Assembly (NCBI GenBank): GCA_943736015.1
Contig: OX031069.1
Location: 25,611,235 to 25,675,234, forward strand
Source of the DNA: Tridacna crocea
Taxonomy: Eukaryota; Mollusca; Bivalvia; Cardiida; Cardiidae
Direction: 5' to 3'
DNA: 64,000 bases
Both the position numbers and the translations under genes were made by a program. Positions 35,352 through 46,767 of the stretch are shown here, one piece after another (the stretch's first letter is position 1; the number at the start of each line of letters is the position of its first letter). The notes beneath the pieces are model-generated. The model was not told where the DNA came from. It worked only from the letters and a program-made list of their open reading frames with translations, and made no database searches.

Positions 35352-35584
35352 TTAATACTTTCTCAAACAATCTCTGGTTTTTATGACCCTGAGATAGAAG
35401 CCTTTTAAAATCATTGTGGAAAAAATGAGACAATGCTGGTAACGCGCATTTTCTCCTTTTCCTACAATGTTTTCTACCCTTCTGAAACAAATTTCAATTT
35501 TTGAGATGTGTTTTTTTTTTGTCGTCTACAAGTGCTTCCAATTTGGACCAATCTATAATTTTTGTCGTTTGGTAAAGAGTTTAA
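35352..35584 (+). mobile_element. Hairpin MITE upstream of PTF1A
   Basis: A forward copy with TTAA at both ends. Confidence 0.85.
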
Positions 35585-35699
35585 AAAAAGACAAAAAGTA
35601 AAAAGTAGTCCAAAATTAACTGTTTTTCTTGCATTATTTCTTTAGTACTTATAAGATTTTACATATGGATTGAAGATCATCTGCAAAGAGAAAATTCAG

Positions 35700-36230
35700 G
35701 GAGGGTTTAAATATTCATAAAACGATATCGGAATCGTGGTGGCGCGTGCCGCACACGACCAGATCAAAGGAGGATTTTTATTGGCTATTGAAGTGACGAA
35801 GGCGGGTCACGTGCCGATTGCGGTTTTATTGACAGGTCGAATGGAAGAACAAATTTATTCGATTTTAATCGTGGTTTTTAGGCGCTTCTTATGATATTAA
35901 AGTGTCAAACTGGCTTCAATCTTTAAACTGTTACAGGAATAAACTAGATTTTGTGTGATAGCATCGTAAGATTCCCTACTTAAAGATGAGGTGATGCGAT
36001 TATCCGCAACATAAATGGACTGGTTAAGAGGAAATTACATTCCTAATATTTTCATAATCGTAAATTTATATAAATCTGCTGCTCTTTAAAAACTAAATAG
36101 AAGCAACAGTAAACTTTTAGGATCTGTGTATTCATGACTTAAACTATCAAAAGATAAGAAAACTTTTTGTGATAAAGCCTTGGCAAGCCATATAAACAAG
36201 GAATATAAAGTTTGTGCCACAGCAGCGACC
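35700..36230 (+). promoter_or_regulatory. PTF1A upstream region with TATA-like box and E-box
   Basis: This is one of the few stretches without a recognised repeat. It has a CACGTG E-box at 35808-35813 and a TATATAAA at 36067-36074, 157 bp before the start codon. Promoter use is inferred from position only. Confidence 0.4.
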
Positions 36231-36672
36231 ATGGATCATTTCTTATATACTTTAGAGGACGATATTTTCGACATCGATTATTATGACAGTCCGATCGATT
36301 ACAGTGACGATCTCGCCTCGAATGGCTCGAACGAAAGTGACATCGAAAATAACCCTTTTACACCGTGCAGTTACATGAAAACAAAGTGTAGGGGTAACGG
36401 TAAGAAGGTTTTACAGCGAAAAGCGGCCAATTTACGTGAACGGCGCCGTATGAAGTCTATTAATGAAGCCTTTGACACTTTGCGGACATGTATACCGACA
36501 CAAGACAATGTTGATAGAAAACTGTCGAAAGTGGATACATTGAAATTGGCAATGAACTATATTGAATATTTGTCGGACTTGATTAAAAGTACGGAAGATT
36601 TTTCAACAACGTCTCAAAATTCGGTGGCAGACAAGCGACCAGAAAAAGTGATTTTAAGGTGTAAAAGAATAG
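36231..36672 (+). CDS. PTF1A: PTF1A exon 1 (bHLH)
   Basis: It encodes residues 1-147 plus one base. The donor ag|gtaaaaat at 36673 is preferred over ag|gtgtaa at 36659, because only the former joins exon 2 in an open frame ending in the conserved Trp motifs. Confidence 0.92.
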
Positions 36673-39600
36673 GTAAAAATTGGGTTTTAGTTTTTTAATT
36701 CCTAATTGGTGAGGATCAGAGATCAAAATTAAAAGGTGTTTTTGTCTGGTTTTAACCCATTACTACACAATCCCTACTTTTGACGCCCCTGTGAGAAAAC
36801 CCTTTTGAAAACGTTGTGGGAAAAGGAGAAAATGCTGGTAACCAGCATTTTCTCCTTTTCCCACAATGTTTTCTACCCTTCACAAGACAAATTTCAAATT
36901 TTCTGTCACTTTTATTTTGTCGTCTGCTAATGCTTTCAATTCGGACCAGTCTAAAATATTTTCGTCTGGTAATGAGTTAATTTGCGCAAAAGCAAGTAAA
37001 GCTCCCTTGGAATTTTGCCATCCTCCTAAACCTGTTCAACTTCCATGCCAAACTGTCAACTGTTTCCCATCCGTCTAAATGTACCCATACAGTTAAAGAA
37101 AAAAATTAAACGACCATGAAAGAGAATGCTTTTGAAAACACTGTGGCAAAAGAAGAAAATGTAGTAGTAAAAGTAGTAAAATATAGTAGTATCCAGCATT
37201 TTTTCCTTTTCCCGCTGTATTTTTTACCATATCTAATTAAAAAAATCAAAGCTCCATTGGAATTTTGCCACCCTCCTAGCCTGTTCAACTTCCATATCAA
37301 ACTGTCAACTGTTTCGCACAGTGGTAAAAGAAGGAAATATAGTCGTAAAAGGAGAAAATGGGTAGAAAACATTGTGGGAAAAGGAGAAAATACTGGTAAC
37401 CAGCATTTTCTCCTTTTCCCACCATATTTTCTGTCATATCTAATTTAAAAAAAAATCAAATTTCCATTTAAGCTACATCCATTTTTTTCATCTGCAAATG
37501 CTTTTAATTTGTTTTAGTCCCAAAAAATTTTGTCATATGGTTAAGTATTAAATCAGATTGAATACTCGTCTGAAAGGCTTCCAAATTTGGTCATTTTTTA
37601 AAAATTTTGTCCTTTGGTAAACGACTTATTCAATCATCCCAAGGGAAAAGGTTAAACCTCAAAGAATTGGTCTACAAATGAGCCCTGCCCTGCTTAAAGG
37701 GGGCTTAACTCATTATATACCAAACGACAATATTTTAGGTTTGTCCAAATCAAAAGCATTTGCAGACGACAAAATAAAAGTGACCCAAAACTTTAAATTT
37801 GTTTTGTGAAAGGTATTAAAGATAATGTGGAAAAAGAAGAAAATGCTGGTAACCAGCATTTTCTCCTTTTTCCATAATGCTTCCTAAAGGCTTCTTTCTC
37901 AGGGTCGTCAAAAGTAGGGATTGTGTGGACGACTTTTGACGACCCTGAGGTAGATGCCTTTATAAAACACCATGGAAAAAAGGAGAAAATGCTGGTAACC
38001 AGCATTTTCTGCTGTGCCCAAAGTGTTTTCTACCCTTGCAAATCAAATTTCGATTCTTCAGTCGCATTTATTTTGTCGTCTGCAAATGCTTTCAGTTTGG
38101 ACCAGTCTATAAATTTTGTCGTCTGGTCAAGAGTTGATGCATCTCCGCGATCCACAGTACAACGCAAGGCATCACGTACTCATGGATCTATAACAGCCAC
38201 CTCTTTCATTTTTTACAAACGACTTGATTATTAGGTAGCCTGGTCCTTGGACATGCACGAAACTGACAGATAGCGAAAAGATTCTGCCCTAGTCAGCTTG
38301 CGCGGATTGCGCAGGCTGACCTGGGTCGATACTTTTCGCAGAGGCATTAAGCCCCCTTTTCACAGAACATATATATACCTCAAAATTATTAACATAAATA
38401 TCACTTATCATAATTGTTGCAATATTGACACACGAAATCCTCTCAATATGAGCCATAGAAACGAGAAGCGAACTAATGTTTGTTTTATTTATAACGGGGG
38501 TCCTATCTTGAATGACTTTTCAAAATAATCATTTCCGGTAAAATTTAACCCTTTACCAAACGTATTCCCTTCTTTTCACAACCCTGATGAACCAATTCTT
38601 TTGGATGATTGTCAGTGTTTTTCCCTCTCCAGTGTTTTTCTACCTTTTCAAACATATATGCCATCAATTAAGCCACATTTAGTTTGTCGTCTGAAAATGC
38701 TTTGAATTTTGACAGGTCTAAATTTACGTCGAGTGATAAACAGCATTATCTCCTGCTAGATGGATTTTTACAAATACATGTACACATCTATCTTATTTGG
38801 GCATCCTGGGTAAAGAACCTGACTACTTTTCTACGCGAAAAGCGTGAATTTGAAGAATTTCAAACCAAAACAAACGTTTACTCAATAAAAGCTACTTGAT
38901 GCGATTCATTCAGCTATAATCAGCAGTTTAGAGAAATCTGCAGCTAAAATAGACCTGATTTCTCCCCAAACGTATTGATAAAAGGCATTTTCTCCATTGC
39001 TACTTTGTAGCGCGTATTACTACAACCCCCCCCCCCCCAATAATATAATGCTATATATATATATATTTTAATTTGGTGACATGTGCAAAATTTAGATACC
39101 TACCTTTAAAGTCTTAAAGTTTCGAATAACGAATTAATATATATTATGTCGATGTCCAAACTGGAATCTAGGCAGATCCGGAATCTGCCTAGAACAAAAT
39201 AGGGTTCCAGTTCGCCTAAGCAGCTCCGCAATCTGCCTAGACAAACTTGGAATATTTTCTCCTTTAATATAGTGCAACTACATATAAACCGTCTTATTGA
39301 ACTTGAACCCCAACTTAATCTATTGCCACACACTCCCTACTTTTGACGACCCTGAGAGAGACGCCTTTGGAAAACTTTCTGGAAAAAGGAGAAAATGCTG
39401 GTAACCAGCATTTTCTCCTTTTCCCACAATGTTTTCTACCCTTCACAAAAAAAAAAAAAAAAAAAAAATCAAATTTTCAGTCACTTTTATTTTGTCGTCT
39501 GCAAATGCTTTCGATTTGGACAAGCCCAAAATATTGTCATTTGGTAAAGAGTTAAAAGAAGTATTAATCTGAAATTCTCAGTAAGATTAAATTTTGAAAA

Positions 39601-40086
39601 TTTTGTACTTTAGAAAAAAAATGCAAAGTGGAAAACGGGGCAGCTGTGGGAAAAACAAATCAATTGCTTTCATTAAAAATACATCTCATTTGTGAACACA
39701 TGCCGATTAAATGATTAAAAAAAATGAAAGAGAATCTATTTTGGTCTACACAAAATTATAATTCTAATTTGGTCTAGGAAGATTTCAGATCTGCCTGTTC
39801 AGATTCCAGATCTGCCTAGATTCCGATCTGGCCTACGACATACTAGTAATAATCATAATTATAAATAACTTATTTTTACTGTCTCTTTTCAGAAAACGAC
39901 CTTGACCTCGGTGAAGGTCATCTACTACTCGGACATTCCCTGACCTGGTCCAACGACAGAGATAATGTTCCACATCACGTGAAAGACAATAAACTGTGTG
40001 CGAAAATTTGGTATCCAAGTTTTGCAGACGATGCGGACATGATAAACTTGTCTAGCTATTCTAGTGATTTTAGTAATATCTCATGA
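36231..40086 (+). CDS. PTF1A: PTF1A-type bHLH transcription factor (2 exons, complete)
   Basis: PTF1A is a tissue-specific class II bHLH factor. It pairs with an E protein and recruits RBPJ to drive pancreatic and inhibitory-neuron programmes in vertebrates. The exons 36231-36672 and 39893-40086 give 211 residues. An acidic N-terminus (1-45) is followed by bHLH at about 62-117: basic region RKAANLRERRRMKSI, loop and helix 2 with RKLSKVDTLKLAMNYIEYL. The C-terminus has GHSLTW (161-166) and AKIWYP (184-189), matching the two short Trp motifs that bind RBPJ. The start is ATG 36231 in the strong context gcgaccATGg; an in-frame TGA at 36135 with no ATG between supports it. The phase-1 intron is 3.2 kb and holds several hairpin MITEs. 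Related Twist/Fer families lack the Trp motifs, so confidence is high. Confidence 0.93.
36752..36980 (+). mobile_element. Hairpin MITE in PTF1A intron
   Basis: A full forward copy with TTAA at both ends, 80 bp after the exon 1 donor, with a perfect hairpin. Confidence 0.88.
37104..37560 (+). mobile_element. Rearranged hairpin MITE composite
   Basis: Two partial copies with a duplicated CTCCTANCCTGTTCAACTTCC unit (also at 37022). One junction falls at the hairpin apex, AGAAAATG joined to GGTAGAAAACA (~37360). Confidence 0.65.
37675..38372. mobile_element. MITE family b split by two hairpin MITEs
   Basis: Left end GCTTAAAGGGGGC; right end TAAGCCCCCTTTTCACAG. The insertion sits at the TTAA of the terminal repeat, as in 18961-19432. 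Confidence 0.75.
37705..38137. mobile_element. Two fused hairpin MITEs in family b
   Basis: TTAA 37705-37708 and TTGA 38134-38137 bound the pair. The inner junction joins GATTGTGTGGA to CGACTTTTGACGACC. Confidence 0.78.
38545..38741 (+). mobile_element. Hairpin MITE lacking most of the hairpin
   Basis: The end blocks are intact; the core is reduced. Confidence 0.6.
38745..38990. repeat. Dispersed repeat (family h)
   Basis: It shares TTTCTACGCG and TCAATAAA blocks with 31090-31250. It lies in the PTF1A intron. Confidence 0.5.
39315..39555 (+). mobile_element. Hairpin MITE in PTF1A intron with A20 tract
   Basis: TTAA at both ends. About 20 A's (39449-39468) replace part of the ACAAATTTC block after the hairpin. 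Confidence 0.85.
39893..40086 (+). CDS. PTF1A: PTF1A exon 2 (RBPJ-binding Trp motifs)
   Basis: The acceptor is gtctcttttcag. The exon encodes LLLGHSLTWSNDRD, then LCAKIWYPSFADD and a Ser-rich C-terminus, with TGA at 40084-40086. It is too short to appear as a long ORF. A GA/G-rich microsatellite begins directly after the stop. Confidence 0.9.
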
Positions 40087-40126
40087 GAGAGAGAGGAGAG
40101 AGAGAGAGAGAGGGGGGGGGGGGAGA
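40087..40126 (+). repeat. GA and G-run microsatellite
   Basis: (GA)n followed by a G12 run just after the PTF1A stop. Confidence 0.95.
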
Positions 40127-40385
40127 AGGAGCGGTGCAGAGAAAGAGAGAGCAGTCTGGGCCAAGAAGGAAGCTGAATGATCTACCAACGAACAGAGATA
40201 GGAACCTGTTGACAAACAGTCAATCAACGGACAGACAGTCAGTCGGACGGACAGGCAGACTGTTAAGAGTCAGTCGGGGCATAAAAACAATGGGCTGCTG
40301 AAAACGCTTAAACATTATTTGTGTTCAGTGTGTGCTATGCTATATTATTTGACACTTTTTACAATAATTTTGTTTCAAGTAAAGC

Positions 40386-40391
40386 ATTAAA
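40386..40391 (+). promoter_or_regulatory. Candidate polyadenylation signal ATTAAA for PTF1A
   Basis: ATTAAA lies 300 bp after the PTF1A stop, the first good variant signal downstream. Whether it is used is unknown. Confidence 0.35.
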
Positions 40392-40592
40392 TATTTCTTA
40401 AATGATTTATATGTACTTCATTGCATTATTTCCGTAGAATAGAGCTTTTGAAATTCTCTATCTCTATCTGATTAGCTTGCTCGCTCGTAAGTGCATGGGC
40501 GAACTTATTATACCGCCCCAGCACAGTTCAGTTTGTTAAAGCGGCCCACTTCCGATTAAATAGCGCTGTAAAATGACATTTGGAATGCAACT

Positions 40593-40945
40593 CGCAACAC
40601 GGGGCATTGCATAAATAATCGTCTCGGTTCAGCCTGCGTAGGCTGATCCGAGACCGCACTTTACGACTACGGTAGATTTTTGCTACATTATACTTTCGCA
40701 AAACAGGAAATTACATTAAAACGGAAAGTGTCGACTCGGATCAGCCTGCGCTGACAGCGCAGGCTGATCCGAGTCGACACTTTAAGCAAATGTCCGAATG
40801 CCCCTTTTTGCTACATTATATATACTTTCGCAAAACAGGAAATTACATTAAAACGGAAAGTGTGGTTTCGGATTAGCCTGCGCGGACAGCGCAGGCTGAT
40901 CCGAGTCGACACTTTACGCAAATGTCTAAATGCCCCTTTTGGCAT
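40593..40945. mobile_element. MITE family a, tandem composite
   Basis: Two hairpin units. One is a perfect 57 bp palindrome at 40726-40782 (AAGTGTCGACTCGGATCAGC arm). Confidence 0.8.
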
Positions 40946-42375
40946 GTTGCTTGTCATTTAATGAGGTCTAAACGTGGTTAAAAGCAGTCGTATTCCATCT
41001 TGAAAACTTTGTACATGATATTGCAGAATAAAACTTCGTCACAGTGAAAAAAAAAAAGTACTGTTTGGTTAAATAACGCCTCAGACCTTATTAAATCGAA
41101 CTATTGTATTGATTCGAGGCTGGTGTTAAGATCGGAATTCGGAATTCATTGAACACTTTAAACTAGTATTTAACATTTGAATAAAAACAAATATTACACT
41201 TCAGCATACCAAATATTTATCTACGCCGCGTGCCCCGTGTTTTGTCAAAGTGTAAACAACTTCCGGCAGTGCTCAATAAGAAAAGCCTATACGCCAGTGT
41301 AAATAGTCCGCTGCAGGCTTGCTTCTGTCTAGGTGTACGATTTTTAGTTTTCACCGCTTTTCGCTCTTGATTGTATTGATTCAATTATTCATTTATTTAA
41401 CGAACACTTTACTTCCTAAAGCTGATGTTTTTTATGTCCTATGGTCGGTTTCCTTTTTGAAGAAAAAAAAAAATGATAAAAGAGAAATGGCTCGTTACGA
41501 ACAATTGTGTGTTGAAAGGATCACTGTGCGCAATAGTAGAAAAAATGCTGGTTTCCTGCATATTCTAATTTTCCTACAATGTTTTCAAAATGTTGCTTCC
41601 TCAGGGGTCATGAAAACTTGTGATTTTTAGGTAAAAGGTAAAGACCCGTATGAACGAAGTATAACCGTCACAATATTTGTACTGGTAACGTTTAAGTTGT
41701 AATTAGACCTTCATCCGGGTAATCAGCCACTGAATGTAACAGAACAGAATAGAACAGAATCATCATTTTTATGACCAGAACGTCACTGTTCATTTTCAAT
41801 CAAAGTGATATCGTGACAAAAACCGGTAACATACTGGGCTGGAGTCACTTAGAGTCTTTTTTTAACTTAAGTGTAATGCACTTTCGGTGAACATGGGGCA
41901 AAAATTATCATTGGTTGATAAATAAGGATATAAGGGTTTATGCAGAAACAATATTTTTGCACATTTCTAACGGATCAGAAATTCGGTTTACGTCTACCTT
42001 GAAATTATTTTTTGATACTTTTGTTAGTTTTCTGAAAAGGGAGGCGATTATTATCTCTTTTTGAATTGAAAATATAGTGTTTAGATTTATAAATGATAAT
42101 TCAAAGAAGGAAAAAACGGAAAAAAATGAAAAGGTGAAAGTAGTTCAGTAATACTCAGTTTTAATTATCGCTAATTTTGCAGGATGATATTTTAGTGGAA
42201 ATAGCTGTTTTCCATTACACGGGTCTTACCTTAATGCATATACGTAACAATGATTATTTTAATGAATCAATATATGATAAAAATTTTATTCGTGTGATAT
42301 TAATAATTCCATTTCCAATTTAATCCAAGAATTTAAGAAAAGCTTGCCCATTTTCCATTAAAATTACCAAATAGC
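40946..42375. other. Stretch with little recognised
   Basis: Only a degraded hairpin MITE at 41475-41640 is recognisable; no exon was found. Confidence 0.4.
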
Positions 42376-42612
42376 GGGACGTTCGGACATTTGCGAAAAG
42401 TATCATATCGGGTCAGCCTGTGCAGTCCCCGCTGGCTAATCCGAGACCACACTCTCCGTTTTTTGTGTAATTTTCTATTTTGCGCAAGCCTTATTTAGCA
42501 CAAAATATAGTGTGGTCGTAATATGCCGTCTCGGATTAGCCTGCGCGGACTGCGCAGGCTGATCCGAGACGGCATTTTACGCAAATGTCCGAATGCCCCT
42601 TTTCCCGTGTTG
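42376..42612. mobile_element. MITE family a
   Basis: The ends are GACGTTCGGACATTTGCG and CGCAAATGTCCGAATGCCCC; the core is TTAGCCTGCGCGGACTGCGC. Confidence 0.78.
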
Positions 42613-42633
42613 CAAACCATGTAGTTCTATTTC

Positions 42634-42862
42634 TTAACCCATTACCACACAATCCCTACTTTTGACGCCCCTGAGAAAGAAGCCTTTTGAAAACACTGTA
42701 GGAAAAGGAGAAAATGCTGGTAATCAGCATTTTCTCCTTGTCCCACAGTGTTTTCTACCCTTTCCAGAACAAATTTCAATTTTTCAGTCACCTTTATTTT
42801 GTCGTCATCAAATGCTTTCAATTTGGACCAGTCTAAAATGTTGTCATGTGGTAAAGGGTTAA
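42634..42862 (+). mobile_element. Hairpin MITE
   Basis: A full forward copy with TTAA at both ends. A decayed piece follows to 42965. Confidence 0.85.
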
Positions 42863-43061
42863 GCAATTGGAGACCGTGTTCGAAAACAACATGCGGAAAT
42901 GAGAAAATTATAGATCACTTTCTAGTTTTCCCAAGATGTTTTAGGCTTTTTAAAAAGAGAAGTTACACTCCCATTGGCTTAAAAAAAACTGTAGGCCCAC
43001 AGCACAGTTTATAATCTCGTTGACGCCAAACAGACATGAATAAATTCTTTAATTTCGTACT

Positions 43062-43515
43062 TTCCGGTAGGTTAACGAGGAATATCAATGATTCAAAACA
43101 TAATTCGATATTTCATGGTTACGACCAGTGAAAATACCGATATTTATGTTTGGTTACCAAGGTTAAATGGGCGTGACTCACAGCCAGATGGAAATATGAC
43201 GTCATTTACCTTACATTTCCAGCACTTGACGTAATATTGTAACGCGTTGCTATGCGGAGGGGTACGCCACGGGAAATAACTGACAAGAACTATAGGCCTA
43301 CCGGATTTTGATAAAGTTCCTCCCAGAAAGGGTTAAAAACATGAAATACATAGAATATATATTTTATTTCGGTAAAAGATCATAATTTATTTCATCTCGC
43401 GAACACCATCGCTAATATTGTCATTCGTGGCTGCGCCAATCGTGAAAATATTACCGACGATGATATAAATTTCGATCTTTAACTGCATGAAGATAAAAAT
43501 ATCCTCTATATATTG
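43062..43515. mobile_element. MITE family e
   Basis: The third copy; the GCTATGCGGAGGGGTACGCC block and decayed terminal hairpin are clear. Confidence 0.65.
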
Positions 43516-44049
43516 CCGTAATATAGCTGAAAAACTCCAGTAAATGGCGCTAACACGAAATAAACAAGAAAGAAACAATGCCAACAAGAAATACAGCAGT
43601 AATTCTCTATTTTGACCATATCGACTCCACAAAACTTTCTTTATTCGCTGCAAAATTGTCGTTTGCATCAATGGAACATACTTTAAAGGCCGATAATTGA
43701 TTTAAATTTGAGGATGAAACGTTTAATGGCGGCTGCTCTTTTGTGCCGGATTGTGATTTTTATTGGCTATAGCCGAAAAGATAGCCCAATAAGAACTATT
43801 AAAATCCCATTAAAAATAATTATGATCCAATAATACCTGCACATTGACAGTCATAAAATATGAAATATCTTTTATTGTTTACGATTCAAGTATTTTACTA
43901 CGCCACTTTTTCATGCTAATTTCAGACTTCAAAACTTGTAAAAAAAGAAATAAACTAGTATATGACTGAAGCTCAATCCTTCGTGGTTTCCAGCGGCATG
44001 GTCACCGATTCGAATCTCCAGCTCGGACATATAGGATCTGACATAAGTT

Positions 44050-44690
44050 GGGTTTTGAGATAAAATTCACTAAACGAGTCTACAAAAAATATTGTTAAGC
44101 GAGCCTTTTTACCTCAAAAGCCAACGAGTGTCAGATTATTTTTATCACATAACTGTATAACAGGAATTGTATAGTCAATAATGTGTTATAAGAAAGGCAA
44201 ACATGTATAATGTGTAACAAAATTTACATGAAGCCTATTTGCTTCTTTGACAGATATATTACGAACGAAGAATAGATCTAGTTCCGAATTTTGTTTTTAA
44301 TCTAAAAGTGATTAATAAAATCAACAACTTTATCATGATTAAGAATTTTGACGGTTAATTTCCTTGAGGAACCTAGGTCAGCAATATTTTAGAAATGAAG
44401 CGTGTAATTACAGAGTGTTGACCAAATACAGCACTATTTTCTTTTATCACATAATCTCCCTAGTTTTCCATTACGAATTTTCTTATCTCACACATGTTTG
44501 TTATCACATTTGTGTGACGTCATTTTTGACGTCATTTTGTACTCATTTTATACAAGTGAATGGGTCTCATGGAAAATACCGCGGGTGCATTTATGAATGT
44601 TCTTGCATCATCTGATCTATATTTTGTGAAATATCGTTATGTGATAAAAAGAATCTGACATTTGTGGGCTTTTGAGATAAGATTTTATTA
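44050..44690. repeat. Dispersed repeat (family g)
   Basis: GATCTGACATAAGTTGGG through GGCTTTTGAGATAAGA. It matches 61830-62220 in the opposite direction and 17500-17800 in part. Confidence 0.55.
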
Positions 44691-44696
44691 GTTGGT

Positions 44697-44952
44697 AGAG
44701 CATAGGACTCGTGACCATGAGTGTGTGGGTTCGATCCCCACGGCTGGCCTTCTAATAGTCTTTCGGATGGGACCTGAAACCGAGGTCCCGTGTGACGGTG
44801 CTATTCACCAAGCACGTTAAAGAACCAGGCAAACTTAGGATGGTTTAGTCCTGTATCTGCACTATCCCCCGTAACAATACTAACAGCATTTTGGGGGCGT
44901 CGCCCATATGGGAAACCGGTGGCGACGATAAATAAACGCAAACCCAGTCAAT
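44697..44952 (+). mobile_element. tRNA-headed SINE with CTTTCGGATGGGACC core (family k)
   Basis: The tRNA-like head TTAGTTGGTAGAGC / GGGTTCGATCCCC is followed by the core and CCGGTGGCGACGATAAATAA, also present at 50334-50870. Confidence 0.72.
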
Positions 44953-44995
44953 CAATATTTGTCAAATAACTGGACAGTGTGAACCCAAGATTAGG

Positions 44996-45310
44996 TTGCA
45001 AACCAGTATTTTCTCATTTTCCCACAATGTTTTCTTCCCTTCCTAAAACAAATTTGAATTCTTTTATCACCGTGATTCATTTTGTCGTCTGCAATGGCTT
45101 TCAATTTTGACTAGTCTAAAATTTTGTCGTTCGGTAAAGAGTTAATTAATGTTTCAGCAAGCAGCATGTTGTTGTTATGACCCACTGGACAAAGGTGTTG
45201 AAAACATTGCGGGAAAACATATTCCATCATTTGAGCCATATTTGATTTGTCGTCTGCAAATACTATTGATATGTGCATATCTAAAATAATGTCGTCTGGG
45301 AAAAAATTCA
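44996..45310 (+). mobile_element. Two truncated hairpin MITEs
   Basis: The right half of one copy (44996-45145, ends TTAA) and a shortened second copy to 45310. Confidence 0.65.
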
Positions 45311-45584
45311 TGCACAAAATACTCCATCCCCACAAAAATCACCCACGTCCCGTCTTCGACCTCAAATTTCTCGGGTTAACTATTTTCTCGTATTGTACCA
45401 ATTAAAGATGGTGGAAATTATGAGTTAATTGCCCCGATTAAAGATCCGCCATGTAAATGACCAGGGGACCCTTGACCTTTCACCCAGGGGATATTTGACC
45501 TTGCGTTCGTCTTCCAATACCGGCTGCAGCCCGCTGATGTTCAGTTTTATAAATGGCTTACCCATATCAACGTTCCTTCTCTTT

Positions 45585-45661
45585 CGATAGGTGAGTGCAA
45601 CACTATTCTAAGTGCCTGTACAATGTACAGGCACTTAGAATAGTGTTGCACTCACCTATCG
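45585..45661. repeat. Perfect 77 bp palindrome
   Basis: Arms of 38 bp starting CGATAGGTGAGTGCAACACT are exactly complementary around a single A at 45623. The surrounding CCATAT(C)AACG and CGTTATATGG extend it imperfectly. No other copy is seen. Confidence 0.92.
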
Positions 45662-46480
45662 TTATATGGTCAGTAAATTCTCAAGCAACGAAATATATAA
45701 AGAAAAAGATGCCAGTTACATGGGGGGCACAGTTTTCCTTCTTTCTTCATTCTTAAAATCTTTCTAAAATTTGTTTTATCCAAATTTTAAAGCGTTTTGT
45801 TTCATTCTCTCAATTTAATCCTTAAGGACATTTATTTCTTTTTTTCGAATTTTCCAGCCTCTATCTACGATAGAAAACTGCACTAGCTGACAAATGAGTG
45901 GTCCAAAATGGAGCTTGTATATCACTTCCGGGCACAATACGCTTTTATTTGGAATGACTCTGTCTTTATTGTTGACAGTAATTAATACGTCTGTCTGGTC
46001 TTTGAAATGTTTTAATCGAATAGTTGAACGTATGCAACTTGACATGCAGTGAACCCGTCAATAATGGAGGATCATGTCCGCCTGATTTATTAAATATTCA
46101 AATTCAATAAACCAGTCTAGAACCAGCAAAATTTGATTTAATTGACACCGATGCCATAGTTGTCCGAATGATTTCATTTTTTTGTTCGGTCAAATCTTTG
46201 AGTTAAAAAAAAATGCCATATTTTCCACGTTTTAAATATCATTTACTGCAAAGGAGAGTTCTTAGACTGTGCCCCTTATTCACTAGTCATTCTATACATT
46301 CTCGGTCGAAATCTCCCGACTTTTCAAAATTGATAAGTAACCCAATAAAGGATAAATTGACCAGAAGTTAAATAAACTCTTCTACCTCAGCCCGGGTCCA
46401 GGCAGTATCGGCAATATTTTATAATATTCTATCTTTTTTTTTTTGTACATTTCTGGTGGCAAAAAACCGTTAATCGTTTC
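45662..46480. other. Stretch with no recognised feature
   Basis: AT-rich, no supported exon or repeat. Confidence 0.45.
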
Positions 46481-46481
46481 C

Positions 46482-46706
46482 TTAACCTTTTACCAAATAA
46501 TCCCTGGTTTTCACGTTCCTGTGAGAGAAGCCTTCTGAAAACATTGTGGGAAAAGGAGAAAATGCTGGTAAACAGCATTTTCTCCTTTTCCCACAATGTT
46601 TCCTACCCTTCTCAAAACAATTTCTATTTTTCAGTCACATTTCTTTTTGCCATCTGCAATTGGTTTCAATTTGGACCAGTCTAAAATTTTGTCGTTTGGT
46701 AGTTAG
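46482..46706 (+). mobile_element. Hairpin MITE
   Basis: A forward copy with TTAA at the left; the right end is degraded. Confidence 0.82.
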
Positions 46707-46767
46707 TCATAACCGGCATTTGACAAAGTAACGTCCGAATATAGAATTGAGTCATGCAGGATACGGG

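Noticed and set aside
36180..36230. Upstream TTG start for PTF1A
   Set aside because: The first ATG at 36231 has a strong context, and an in-frame stop lies upstream.
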